A stretch of DNA of 64,000 bases from Pinus tabuliformis (lineage: Eukaryota; Streptophyta; Pinopsida; Pinales; Pinaceae), in NCBI GenBank assembly GCA_031772625.1, contig CM062819.1, positions 828,103,503-828,167,502 on the forward strand, written 5' to 3'. Positions within the stretch are counted from its first letter, which is position 1. The number at the start of each line of letters is the position of its first letter. Below, in pieces: positions 1-12,640 of this stretch. The position numbers were made by a program, and so were the translations under genes. Under the pieces are notes generated by a model. That model had not been told where the DNA came from. It did not search any database and saw nothing but the letters and a program-made list of their open reading frames with translations.

Positions 1-942
1 TAATCGAGATTGTTGGCATGGCATTCAACAATAATGTATACAAGGTGGTGGTTAGGAGCTTGATGGGTTGGAGCATGCGAGGACGTGATGAAGGATGAGA
101 GTTAAAGAAGGGAAGGAACATGGGTGATCGTGCCATGGGGAGAGAATTCCAGGTGGAATGCGAGTTCACTCTAAGTTGGGGAAAGTGGTTGAGTAATTAC
201 AAACAACCAAATCCAGGGGGAAAGAGTTGTGAATGTTGATTATAGTTTGAAATATTATTTTTTATGTTAATTTTGTTAAAATATAGTGTTTTAATTTGAG
301 AAATACCTTTTGTTATAAATTATGTGTATTTTATTTTTCTTTATGATAAAAGAAAATCAATTAAATTAATTTTTTTTTTTTTTTTTTTTTGAGTTAGGAA
401 ACACCTGTTCTTAAGTACTAGGCCCACTAAAATTTATATATTGAATGTTATGTTTTTTTTAAATTAGAGTAAAAAATGGGAAGGACAACGTCTATATAAT
501 ATACATCAGCTTCCATTATTAGTACATTAAACTTGTTCATTATCAACTTTATTTCCTCCAGTTAAGAAATTATTGCACTCTATTATCCATACCTACAATT
601 AATCTAACACCCAAAGATAAGTGGATAGAAAAAATAAATAGATGTTCCAATTTCATGCTCAAATTAACATAATATTTTTTGGTTTGCAAGTGAGTGAGTC
701 TATTTGTGTTTGTAAGATAGGTATTAATAATATACAGAAAATATTACATTCATATCTAATTGCGGCTTTCCACTAAGGGGACCAAGATCACATCAAGTTA
801 GAGAAAAACCAATAAACTCTTTAAGTTTTTGATATTCATAACAAAAAGGACTAATACTCCTAATATCATTCTAGAAAATAAAAGATAGCAACCATGATAG
901 AGTAATAATTTTAGGCACCATAGAAAACATGACATGACAAAA
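1..942. other. AT-rich flank, no gene seen
   Basis: Non-coding AT-rich DNA with no long open frame. It contains a T homopolymer of roughly 20 bases near 370-390. I see no LTR ends, tRNA or conserved coding sequence here. Confidence 0.6.
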
Positions 943-1689
943 TCAGATTGGCAAGCGTACATAGCTTGGTTTATGTTTCATGACATTCTTTATATCTCTC
1001 AATACTAGGTGGTCTTCATAAATAAGAATTTTGTTGGAAGGTGTGCCTTTTGACCCTTGAGTGCACTTTGGAATTTCTAGAGAATCATTGTTGCTACCTT
1101 GGGGGTTGGATACTATGATATCAATATCAAAGGCTAGTTTAAAGATAACTTCAATTTTTTGGTCCATCAAGTTCAATTTATGGAGAATAGCCTCTCGTTG
1201 CATTCCAATTTCCTCCATAGTTTGAGCTACAAATGCTTTGTTGAATCAATAAAGTTTAGTGAGCCTAAAGAGTTTTGTGTCCCTTATGAGTGATAACCCT
1301 GTAGTAGGGATCCAAGCCTCAAATTTCGCTTCAATATACTCTTTATATGGCCCTTTTTTTTGCAGGTATGAGTTTTGTAATTGTACCATCTTTTCTTTTA
1401 CTTCAACAAATAAACTTTCACAGAAATACCTAACTTCCTTTATGGCATTCTTCTCGGCTTTAGTGACATACCATGATGCCTTATAAGGGGTAGGTTTTGA
1501 GGAATTTTTTCTTGGACCCCTCTTAATGCCTCTTTTACTAGACTGAGGATCTAATTCATTGCCCATTTTTGTCATATTTAGAAGCCATAGTAGGAGAGGG
1601 GCCTTGAGTAGCAAGGGAAGCAAAATAACATGGGTATTAGATAATAGAGGCCACATGATACAAAGTTTGAGAGGAGTTACAATAAGCAA
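943..1689 (-). pseudogene. Decayed ORF of unknown origin
   Basis: Two minus-strand open stretches (1689-1246 and 1218-943) lie in the same frame and are separated by a TAA and nine further codons, so they read as one frame of about 249 codons with one nonsense codon. The protein has a basic patch (KRGIKRGPRKNSSK) followed by a charged helical region and a glutamine/lysine-rich segment. I do not recognise a domain. A G homopolymer of about 12 bases lies just upstream near 1724-1737. It may be a remnant of a DNA transposon or an element-borne ORF, but nothing in the sequence settles that. Confidence 0.35.
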
Positions 1690-1965
1690 TGATAGGTTAT
1701 ATACCTACAACTTGTGAAGTGGGGAGGGGGGGGGGGTTTACGAGGAATTCACCTAACACCTTGAAACAACTAGTCTCAAACTACTAGAATTAGAATTAGC
1801 TAATTATAGAAGAAAAGTTAGAGCAATAAAACTAGAGTATTAAAATAGAAAGTAAGGAGTATAAAACTATAAAATTGATTAAAATTTTTGAAGATAATAG
1901 ATGGGAGCTAGGCTTGGGTAGGAGAACATTTCCATCAATATATCTTAAAGCTTCTACTACAATTG
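1690..1965. other. Short spacer up to element A
   Basis: Non-coding. It includes the poly-G run and ends with AATTG at 1961-1965, the left copy of the target duplication of element A; the right copy is AGTTG at 37614-37618, with one mismatch. Confidence 0.6.
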
Positions 1966-3049
1966 TGTTACACAACATTTTGTCATTGTCCCTATACTCC
2001 CTGTTCCTCGATCCTGGAGGACCTCTACAGTGAACCTCATGTGTTTTCCCATCATGAAGAGGATGTCTTTACATCACTCTCTGTCTGCAGAACATTTCCC
2101 TCTTACATCATTTCCAGAGAATATTCCTTCAAACTCAGTTTTAAAGGGCGACGTTATCCCTCAGTTTCTTCCCCGCGCCGATCTGCAGAGTTTAACATTG
2201 AGCCTAGGGCCGATCGGTGCTGGTATCCATCCATTACCCACATCAATCATCTTTTGGAAAATTTTTAAAAATGGAGTCGAAGCTTCTAGGTCTAGAAGCT
2301 TCGTGAATAGAAATATGGTAAATGGTTAGTCGAGATAGAGCTGAGAGAGATTGTTTGGGATCCTTTCCCCTATTAAAATGGAACAAACTAAAAGAGATAA
2401 GACCTCTCCCATCATAAGAGGATCCATATCCCCTCTCTCAAAGATATATAAACCTCTCCTATTCCAACCTTAGCTAACTAATGAAGGAGCTTGAATAACC
2501 AACAGAATATTGATAACTTTAGCCTTCTAGTTTGTGCTTGTAAAGGGAGAATAAGTTTGTAGTTTGTTTGGTTTGGAGCAAAGAGGAAGAAGTCTTGAAC
2601 TTCCATTGTTTAAGGTGAACCATGAGATGCTAATAGTGGTGTTGGAACCTAGACACGTCGAAGGAAACCTGCAACGCTAAGGCGAAGGTTGTACTTTCCT
2701 TTTTGTCATAATAAAAAAACTGATATTTTGTTTCCTATATCAATTGCATATGGTATTTGGTAGCTTAAGACTCCTTAGCCTCTTAAGTAGGTTGAATTTA
2801 TTGTATGATATCATGTGTGCTTTGGTTACTTGTCTATTTGTTTGAGGTGCTTGATAGACATTAAGGACTTGATCGTTGGAACAAAGACACAAGGACTTCA
2901 TCGAAAAAGGATTAGCGATACAAGAGGTAGGATCTTATCCATTCTCAATCTAAGGGAAGTTATGTCAGATTGTCTTATTTGTGGCTAGACCCTCCCCCCT
3001 GGGCTAGAGGGATTGTCTCTGTCTGTAGAGAGAATTTTCCTACTCCACA
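1966..3049 (+). repeat. 5' LTR of element A
   Basis: It matches 36530-37613 over its full length. It starts TGTTACACAAC and ends ACTCCACA. A TATA box (TATATAAA, 2445-2452) lies in a position comparable to that of the E LTR. The terminal motif CTGTCTGTAGAGAG before the end is also seen, in varied form, at the end of the E LTR, which supports membership of the same lineage. Confidence 0.9.
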
Positions 3050-4816
3050 AATTAGCAAACATATTGGGGAGCCATCCCTCTCTTTGGATTGTTTTTCATT
3101 TCATAATTTGTGACGAATTTTCTCGTTTCACTCTTTCTTTTTGTGATTTGTGCTTTAGACTATTTACTGTTTTGATTCTTGAATTTAGAGTGACAGGTTT
3201 GGTTTTGCTTTGTGATTTTTTTTTGTTTTTCTTTGAATCCCTCGATCAACGCTGTTAATTTTCTAACAGTAGCACCGACCAGCGCAAGTTTCTCTTGAAC
3301 AATCATGCCACAGCCGCTTATGGTGCCTGTTGCTAGTCAAACAGTCACACCGATTCCTGTAGGTTAAAATCAAGGTTTCTCCTAAATCATTGCCAGTGTG
3401 TGTTGTCCTCACAGGTTCTATTTCTTGGCTTGTTTGCCTTTATTCTCCCTAGCTAGAAAGATTTATTAGCTTAATTTGTTTGCTTGATTGGCTTGAGATG
3501 GCATTACTTGATTTTTTGAGTTTTTGGATGGTTTGTGTTCCTAGGGCATCTAGGTCATGCATTTTGTGTTTTAGTCCTTATACCTATATTGCTTTGTTTT
3601 CAATTGAACGAATGAAAAAGTTTCGTTTGCTCTTCTCTTGTTGAATGTCTCTTTTCTGAGCATAGATTACATTTCTAAATTTGTTTTGATTGAATCTTTG
3701 CATATTTGGTTTGAAAGGGGTTCTTCTTATCGTGCTTTGCATATGATTGATGTTTGGTTGTTTGAAATTTTCATTGAAATGTTTATGTGAAAGATTCATT
3801 TTAGCATTCCATTGAAGAAAATACATCATTCTAGTTTGTTTAATTGATATGTTGCATTAAGTAGCATCATTGAAAACTAGAATTACATCATCATGAGCAT
3901 TTGAAATGAAATGAACTTATTTTACTATTAAAAGGACTAGTTGAAGTGCATCTGATAAAAATAATAAGTGGAAATAATTTTCATTATTTTGTTTTGAAAA
4001 GTGAAGTAGTGAAGGTCATCTTACTTTCAGTTGCTTGTTTGTTGCATTGATTGTTTTCTCTACTCTCAATTAGTGTAAGAATTCATTAAATTGAAAGGGT
4101 TTTGTCTCATATAGCTTCACATAAGAGTATTTCAGGGGACATTGATAGGGCCTAAAAACTGAGACTTAATTTCAAGATAAACCTTTAAAATATATTCAAT
4201 TAAACTAAGGTGAATTTGAAACCAAATGCTCACATTTAGAGGTCTAGGCTAGAGACGTGTTCTGGCGTCTTTAAACCTAGTAGTTGTCGTTCGCTTTGGC
4301 ACTAAACAATGCTAGTATGGACTTGTGCTCCCCGTACCGTTGTGTATATAAAGGGAGACCCCACTAGGTTTACAATCCTTTATCTATAGGAATCTGAGTC
4401 TATTGCCTTGTAAACGAGATACACCGAACAAAACATTCAGGGAGATTGCCTGCTCGTACTTATCAGTTCACCGAGAGGTATTATGCAGTTCACCGTTACC
4501 TGGTAATTCTTTTTGCCTAGATTATCCTAGGCAGCCATTTTGGTTTTCTTAACTCTTTAAATTTAAAGGATCATCAATCACTTGTCCTTTCAATCTTGTT
4601 CAAAGCGAAAGTGACTAGAGTCATCTTTGCCTTGTTATCGACTCTTAAAGCATGAAAAGGTATCAGTTTGTTTTAGCATCTTAAAGTTTTTTGCCCACGA
4701 TCACGTCACATTCTTGATAGTTTTATTTTGGACCACATTGTGAGTATACCCTTAATATATTTTAAAGAATCCATGAAATTAATATCTCTTCTCGTTTTGT
4801 ATCAGACAAAGTCATC
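3050..4816 (+). other. Leader of element A with decayed primer-binding site
   Basis: Non-coding leader between the 5' LTR and gag. The primer site next to the LTR is degraded: E has TGGCGACTCCGCTGGGG here and A has AGCAAACATATTGGGG. Near 4330-4365 it contains a TATA-like stretch followed by GGGAGACCCCACTAGG, which recurs in the E leader near 46725-46750. A decayed stem-loop (CCTTGTT, loop with GACTC, GAAAAGG) lies near 4630-4660. Confidence 0.7.
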
Positions 4817-7800
4817 ATGGCTGAACTGTCACATTCACCTCATTCCTCTTCCTCTCCTCCATCTAAAAGGTCATATGGAGAAGCTTTCCCTAAACTTCCG
4901 CAGTCACTTGAGGGTTAAGGTGTTGAACTTGGAATTTTTTTGAGTATTCAACCTTTGTCATATTTTCCACCTCCATCAGATACTGGGTCACCTTACGAAT
5001 CTGGCCCAAAATCTCCTGATAATCCTATTGAGACTCCCGAGAGTCTGCTGACTCCTGAAAGTCTGTAAAGAATGGTTGTTTATCCACCGAACACCTTATT
5101 CAATCCTGTTGTGATATCTCCACAATGTTCGTACAATCCGTACGATCGACCTGGTATTCCTTTGGAGTTATCTCATCGGACATCTTCGGTTCCTTGTCAC
5201 CATTTGTTTCCACCCATGGAGTCAAAAAGCGAGATCCCAATCTTGTCTCCAGGTCATTAAGATGTTTCTTCTACACACACTCCTCACATAGTTGATGAGA
5301 ATGGATATTAGTTCCCTACAGAAGGTTTCCCTTATACGAGAAGCATCCCGTCTAGTGTCTATCCAGAGTATAGTGAGCCCTTATTACCACATGGTTATAC
5401 CTCTCTAGCTTAGTTGGTTTTAGGCACTCCTAGTGCCTCATTGTTATATCAGAACCCCATCTGGTCTTTTAGTGCTATGCCTACATCAATTTCGTTCGTT
5501 CAGAACATGACATCTTGACCCATTGTACAAATTGTAGTCACTTCAATTCTGGTTCAACCTACCATTCCATCTCAACTTGTTTCGTCATTTCAACCAACTC
5601 TCCTGGTTCAACCAACAGTCTCGAGTCAGGTCTCGGTAAGTTCTTCTACCCCTCCAGTGAGTGGACAGACCATGCCACCACCTGGGGGGAAGATATGAAT
5701 ATCCCCATCATGTCTGGTGGAATCAGTGTGAGTGGATTACAAACTCACATGGCTGGAATGAATCAACCCTCTTACGATGCTATCCCAAACCCTATTTGTG
5801 AATTTGGGTCAAGTAACGTCTAATACTAGTAGCCATATATGGCTTAGGTTCCATTCCAACTGGCTTATGTTCCATATGGTTCACAAGTGATGGTGAATCC
5901 GCCTTACATTCCTCAAGTTGGGCCTTATATTTAGCCTGGTCAATCCACTGTGCCTAGTGGATATGGCCAGATCCAATTCAGGAACTATCAATACGCTTAG
6001 GGTGTCACCCAAGGAACTGTTCAGATACCCTTGCATCAATAAGGGAAACCTTCGTAACAGCAAGGGCAACCTTCACAGCAGCAAGGGAAATCCTCACAGT
6101 AGGAAGGGAAAACATTGTAGCAACAAGGCCAACTGCTACAACCGCAAGGGAAACCCTTGCAATAGTCGCAACAAACTTTGCAGTCGTAGATGTAGTTTGT
6201 TCAGTAATCCTCCCAACCTATGTCTTCGCAAGGTCAACCTTTGCAGCCACAGGGACAACCTTTACAATAGCAAAGCTAGCCTTTGCAGCAACAGGATCAA
6301 CCCGGGTAGCAGCAAGCCTTGTATTCATATCAGTAAGGCTAGCCTTTACAAGGTCAAGGTCAAGTCCTGTAGCAACAGGTTCAAAATCCTTACGTCCAGT
6401 GTCAACAGGTTCAACAACCTTATAACCCATATGTTGCATACACTACTTATCAGCAGCCTATGGCAGGGCATTATCAAACCTACCTGGGACCAAATCCTCC
6501 TTATGGGAAAGGTAACCCTTAGTGGGGGTAGAATAAAGATTCCATATGGACAAAATCTGCCACTATGGGGGAAAAATCCTTACCAACAAGGATGGACTTC
6601 ATAGTTTGGTTATCCTCAAAGGCCCTATATGCCATTTAATATGCAATTGCCTTTCTTGGCCACATTAGAGTTGCCTGATGTTTCCAGGCTTACGAATGAT
6701 CCCATTCTTCATTTGCCATACTGGCCTCTAGTTCTGTCCAAGATTCCAAGCGATTGCCCCAAATTTGAGGGAAAAGAGAAGGAGGATCCACAAGCCCACA
6801 TGATGACATATCACCTCTGGTGCTCCTCCAATTCGTATGTTGATGATTCCATCCATCTCTGACTTTTTCAAAGAACTCTCACAGGTGCTGCAACAAAGTG
6901 GTACATCGAATTACCTCGAGGTACCTACAATGACTTAAAATCTCTTGCTATGGCTTTCCTCACTCATTTCCAACTGCCAATTCACTATGAAACTGGCACC
7001 TATATGCTTACATCACTTAAGCAAAACACCATTACCCATATCTCCTATCACATCCATGAATGGAGACGTCGGTGTCGCCTAATCAAGTTTGAAATCATTG
7101 ATCAGTTGCTGATAGAATGGTTCACAAAATCATTCATCAGCCCAATTTCTAGAGACATAGCTATGGGTGGGTGTGTTACTAAGGAGCAAGCCATCACTCG
7201 TGCCCAGTATTTAGACCTAGTCTACTCGCAATATGGAACATTATATGAGATATTGCCTAATGCTCCAAGACCATCATCTAATTTGACAGCATCAAAGTCT
7301 CCGGATACACCACCATTTGATGGAGTGATTGGTTCCATGTCTCACACTCCCACGAAGTCTTCTTCAAAGTAGAAATCAGTCACGAACACTCGTTCCAATG
7401 ATCTCTCTTGAAATTCATCTGGTCCTGGTAAGACCTCCAAAGTTCATGTTTTCTAGTCTACCGCAACAAACAAAACTTCTAAGGGTAAAAAGAAGGGAAA
7501 AGGCAAGGCTAAAGCAATTGCCTTGAAATAGGGCCCTCCTAAATCTTCTGCTGGCAATGCTTCTCAAAGAAAGCCAAAGTATCCTTGCCTCATCTGTGAG
7601 GAGGATCATTACACTAAAGATTGTCCTCGATGATCTAAAGTTAGTCGCTTGCTAAAAGGGACCTCAACTGTCTTAAAAGAACCCTTTCCATCCCAGCAAA
7701 CCCAAATGGTAGACCAGCCTCAGTCTTCCACTTCCACAGGTTCTCAAGTGTTTATGATGAATATGCCTATAAATGTGGCTACCAGATCTAAAGATTATCA

Positions 7801-10464
7801 AACACCTACTCCGACAGTAGGGAAAGAGAATGAAAGTACCCCTTCCTCCTCTATCCTGTCTACCTCTGGTCCTCTCCATATAGAGTGACCTAGTCCCGAT
7901 TCTGCTATTCAATCACCCTCTCAAGGTGTACTGTGAAATTCCTTGTATAATCCAAATGCTCAAGCCGCTCAACATTACAATATTGTTGAGAATTTGGCTC
8001 AAGCACCTTTGACCATGTTTTCCCTTGAGGTCCTTCAAAGCTGTCCCTCTCAGCGGAAAGCATTGCTGTCAGCTATTGGAGGTGTTGATCCATCTGATTC
8101 CAATCTCATTTTCTTTTATCTGGAAAACCATGTTCCGCACATACCCCATCAGATTTCCTTTCTCATTCAAGTGATCATTAATGAAAATACAATTCATAGG
8201 ATCGTCATTGAAGAAGGTGCTTCCACCTTCATCATGTCTGTGTCTTGTTGGAAGGAAATCAATTCTCCTACCTTGAACTAATCACATAACACATTGGAAA
8301 CCTTTGATGGACACAATTCTCAGCCATTCAATGTCCTTTCTAATCTTGCCATTAACTTGGAAGGTAAGAGAGTTAATGTCAAAGTAGAAATTGTTGATGC
8401 AAATATTAACTATAATCTTCTACTCTGACGAAGTTGGACCCATGCTATGCATGTTGTAGCCTCCTCTCTTTTCCACGTGCTTCATTTTCCTCATCAGTGA
8501 AAATTGTCACGATCAACCAATTGTCTTTCTTTGCCTCTTATTCCTCAGATGGCAATGTTCCATACGTGAAGCATACCGATGATCCATATGAGAGTGTGGG
8601 GGCTGGAATTTTCAAATATCCCTCCTTAATGGGTATTTTTCCTCTCCCACCTCTGAATGTCACTTCAATCAACATGATCTCGGTTAAGTCTGATCCTTGG
8701 GTCATTCCCCCTCTTGATCGTGTTGATTCATGGCATGATTTCATCCCGTTAAGCCCCACTGAGGTTAATTATGTGGAGATCATTTTGGCTTCAGCTTCGG
8801 TATCTATTGTTCACACTACTTTGAGCACATATCTTGACGTGTATTCTCAATCCCTATGGCTTGGTTCTTCAGATTCTTTCGATCCCTTAACCAAGACATT
8901 TCCTACTGATGAAAGTATCATGGAAATTATGTCCCTTGAGGAAGCACCTTGGAGTGATACTCATCATTGTTCCTCGTTCTTACCTGGCCCGAGAGTCATG
9001 TCTACCTGCCTTGAGAAGTTCTCTTATCGTTTCCTGACCCAACCACTTCAAATGCCTCTCATGACCCATGAAGTCTGGTCGGAAGGGAACATCAGTAATA
9101 TTACCCAAACGATGCCTATTGACATTTTTGTTAAACCTGGTATCGTTGAAAACATTCATATTGGGGTGACTTGTTCTCCTGATGAGATCAAGATTTATAC
9201 TCACCTTTTTCAAGAGTTTTGAGATGTTTTTGCATGGTTGTATGAAGAAATGCCCAAAATTGACCCAAGTATAGTCATGCATGAAATTTCAATGTATCAT
9301 AACGTGAACCCTGTTCATCAACGGCTTCATCCTGTGCACCCTAGAAAAGCGGCTGCCATTAAGGGGGAAGTTGAAAAACTTCTTAAAACTAGTTTTATTT
9401 ATCCTATACCTCTGATAGATTGGGCGTTCAACATCGTATCGGTGACTAAGAAACAAGGCACCATTCACGTCTATGTTGACTACCATGACCTTAATTGTGC
9501 CTGTCTAAAGGACAATTATCCCACTCCTTTTATAGACCAAATTATAGATGAATGTGTTAGGAGTGAGATTTTCTCCTTTATGGATGGTTTTTCTGGTTAT
9601 AACTAGATAAACATTTCACCAACTGATCAATATAAGACCACCTTTATCTGTCCAAGGGGGACTTTTGCGTATCAGAAAATCCCTTTTGCCCTTAAGAATG
9701 CTGGGGCTACTTTCCAACGGGCAATGTCTCATGCTTTCCATGACATTAAAAAAGTCGTTCAGCCTTATCTAGATGATCTTCCTACTCATTCATGTAAGCA
9801 CCATGACTATCCCGATCATCTTCAACAAATCTTTCTTCGTTGCAGACATTATAACATTCGGCTTAACTCGCATAAGTGTGTCTTCTGTGTTGAGTCTGGA
9901 TGACTTCTCAGTTTTATTGTTTTGAAAGATGGTATTCATCTTGATCCTATCAAAGTCAAGGCTATTTTTAATATACCCCCTCCCTCTTCATTTCATCAAT
10001 TACAGAGTTTGAAAGGAGAATCGGATTTCGTTCTTTGTGCCTAACTATGTTGAGCTAGCTTCAGGTTTCACCCAATTACTTAAGCAAGGAACTCCATTTC
10101 TTTGGGATGAGACTGCCCAAAAGTCTTTTGATGACTTGAAAGTTGTCCTCATTAATGCTCCTTTATTGCATCCTCCAAACTATCATCATGATTATTTCCT
10201 CTATCTAACTACAGCTTTTAACACTATTGCTATGGTCCTGGTGCAAGACAACAAAGAAGATCATGAACATGTCATTTATTACCTTAGTCGCAATCTCCTC
10301 GACACTGAGACCCATTATGCTCATGTCGAGAAATTGGATTTGGCTGTTGTTAAGGTTGTTCAACACTTTCGGCATTATATTCTCCTCCATACTACAATCA
10401 TGATTTTTGATTGCAACCTTATGACTTACATTCTAACTCGTCAGTTACTTGGGGGAAAATATTC
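4817..10464 (+). pseudogene. Decayed Gag-Pro-RT-RNaseH of element A
   Basis: The ATG at 4817 sits exactly where E has CTG. A glutamine/glycine/proline-rich repeat region (about 5900-6600) is full of stops. The Gag capsid region follows at about 6640-7270, a CX2CX4HX4C zinc knuckle near 7585, a protease region with EEGAS in place of E's DEGAS near 8210, reverse transcriptase at about 9240-9900 (YLDD retained near 9770) and RNase H at about 10040-10464. RNase H lacks its first catalytic aspartate, as E does. The frame is broken by many nonsense codons and at least one frameshift near 10020. It stops at 10464, where element B inserted. Integrase is absent, removed with the 3' part of B. Confidence 0.85.
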
Positions 10465-10797
10465 TGTTAGGTCCCTATAATACTAGTGATTCCCCCATTA
10501 CTATTGTAGTTGTATTCCTTATTAATATTGTTGTGCCCCTATTGTCCCCATATTGTTATTACTATGCCCCATAGAATCCCTCTATTGCTATTTTTGTGCC
10601 TTTATATTATTATTGTTAGGTTGGGTTGGTTATATTGTGACCCCTTAGACTCCTATATATAGAAATGAGGTTTTGTCATTTGAATCATCTAAGAATTGTT
10701 CATTTGTGTAATGTAAAGGAGGTTTCCCCCTCAAAGAGGCTTATTTCTAAGGCGTTGATCTATCTTTTCTATCTTTTTGTGAGCTGGTTTCATAACA
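10465..10797 (+). repeat. 5' LTR of element B
   Basis: It starts TGTTAGG and ends AACA, immediately before the primer site. It contains a TATA-like CTATATATAG near 10650. No second copy is present because the 3' end of B is deleted, so the boundary rests on the TG/CA ends and the adjoining primer site. Confidence 0.75.
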
Positions 10798-10799
10798 TT

Positions 10800-10811
10800 T
10801 GGTATCAGAGC
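10800..10811 (+). promoter_or_regulatory. Primer-binding site of element B (initiator Met-tRNA type)
   Basis: TGGTATCAGAGC, the standard complement of the plant initiator Met-tRNA 3' end, lies two bases downstream of the LTR end. Confidence 0.85.
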
Positions 10812-11461
10812 TTTGGAATCTAGGGTTTTGCTGCTCAAAACAGGACATCGTATAATTTTAGCTATAACTTCTTTTCTGCAACGTTTCAGAAGTGAAAAAA
10901 AAAACCCATTTGAGAAAAAATCATGTTGAACCTCGGGACCAAATTTCAGGGCTTGTCTCACTATATTCTCGGAGATATGATATGAGTAAGTTAGGGTTAT
11001 TACATTTCAAATAGGTCACCTTGGGAAAATTGTCATAATCTTCGCTTTGAATATCAAATTGAATTTTCGTAAGAATTTAAAGAAAGAGGATGGATTGTAG
11101 TTTTTGTGAGTATAATTTTCATAACCTAATGTTGAAACAATGAGCCGCGACACGTCATACAAGTTCGCTCTACTGAACTAGTCTATAATCAGGTCACTGT
11201 GGGAGATTTGGCATAACTCTTCCATGGAGAATCCAATCTTGATCGAATTTGTGGGGTTAGAAAGAGGACGCAAAGGGTTACCAGAGGACGATATTTTAGA
11301 TATTCGAGATCCACGGCTACAGAGATACAATAGATTCAATATCGAGCTCTTACAAAGTGAAAAAAAAAGGTGTGTAATTTTTTTATTTTGCATAAGATTG
11401 GTTGGAAAAATTAGTTTGAAGGAATTCAAAGGGAATAGTGAAGAATTATTAGCATTAATTA

Positions 11462-12535
11462 ATGCCCCGAAGAAAGAAAATGGAAACACCTAGTAAGCAA
11501 CCTGAAAGCTCTAGCATGACTCGTGAAGAAGAGGAAGAAATGCAACATGATATATCAAAATTACAAGACCAAGTACAACAAATTTCACTCTCACTAAAGG
11601 TAAATGAAGCCAAGATGAATGGCGTGGAAGCTAATATGAATGGCATGCAAGTTAAGATGAATGGCATGGAAGCTAAGATGAATGGCATGGATGCTAAGAT
11701 GGAAGCTAAGATGAATGGCATGGACGATAAGATGGAAGAATTGAAGATAAATTTGAATAAGTTGCTACAAGAAATGGTCACTAATGGTGAAAGGGTAGTA
11801 AAGGAAACTCATGATGAGAACAAAAGAAATGTTAATCATGATTTCATAGACTCTAATGTTGGATTGAAGACCCACCATATTCCAAAAATCGATATGAGGA
11901 AGTTTGATGGCAAGGATCCCGCAACATGGATACTACAAATGGAGCAATTTTTCGATTTACATAATGTGCAAAACACACAAAAGGTACGTATTGCAACTTT
12001 ATATTTGGAACCAAATCATTGTGTATGGTATCGATGGCTTTTCTCTCGTAAAAAAATTGTCACTTGGGCAATTTTTACGGAAGAAATGACAACACATTAT
12101 GAGGATACAAAAAGAAACACCCTTTTTAGCCAATTGATAAGTCTAAAACAAAAGGGTTCAATGATGGAGCATATTGAGGACTTCCAAAAATTGAACATAA
12201 GGGTAAAAGATATTCCAGAGGAGCATAGGATTGATGTGTTCATAGGGACTTTAAAGGATAATATCCAACATGAGGTTCGCCTTTGTGAACCCGATTCATT
12301 GGAGAAGGCATTAAGGTTAGCAAGAAAAATGGAAAGCATTATTATGGCAACCAGGAAGCCTACAACTCACAACTATAAAGATGGAAGTTCTGCTACCCCT
12401 AGCCTTCCACAACCTATAAGGTTGACACCACAACAATTGGAAGAAAAAATAGCAAAAGGGATTTGTTACAGTTGTGATAGCAACTACACTAAAAGTCATA
12501 AGTGTGCTGAGAAGAAATTATTCTACATAGATTAG
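11462..12535 (+). CDS. Gag of element B (open, 357 residues)
   Basis: An uninterrupted frame that starts MPRRKK. Residues about 20-110 form a coiled coil built on seven-residue units (KMNGMEA and variants) encoded by 21-bp tandem repeats. The capsid core starts near residue 137 (IPKIDMRKFDG ... WILQMEQFF), as in plant gypsy Gag. A zinc knuckle of the form CX2CX7HXC (CYSC...HKC) is near the C-terminus. It binds genomic RNA and forms the particle shell in the cytoplasm. The frame then closes at a TAG shortly after the knuckle; in intact relatives Gag continues into protease. It is intact by length, but the element around it is truncated. Confidence 0.8.
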   Translation: MPRRKKMETPSKQPESSSMTREEEEEMQHDISKLQDQVQQISLSLKVNEAKMNGVEANMNGMQVKMNGMEAKMNGMDAKMEAKMNGMDDKMEELKINLNKLLQEMVTNGERVVKETHDENKRNVNHDFIDSNVGLKTHHIPKIDMRKFDGKDPATWILQMEQFFDLHNVQNTQKVRIATLYLEPNHCVWYRWLFSRKKIVTWAIFTEEMTTHYEDTKRNTLFSQLISLKQKGSMMEHIEDFQKLNIRVKDIPEEHRIDVFIGTLKDNIQHEVRLCEPDSLEKALRLARKMESIIMATRKPTTHNYKDGSSATPSLPQPIRLTPQQLEEKIAKGICYSCDSNYTKSHKCAEKKLFYID

Positions 12536-12640
12536 GAAGAGGAGGAAGAAAATGAATAAGAAATGTCAAAATAAGAGGATATACTCCAGGAACAAACCCT
12601 AGATAAAGAAGAAATAAATCCGACCATATCTTGTAATGCA

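Noticed and set aside
10800-10811. tRNA-like sequence
   Set aside because: Only the 12-nt primer-site complement is present; no cloverleaf can be formed. No tRNA gene was seen elsewhere.
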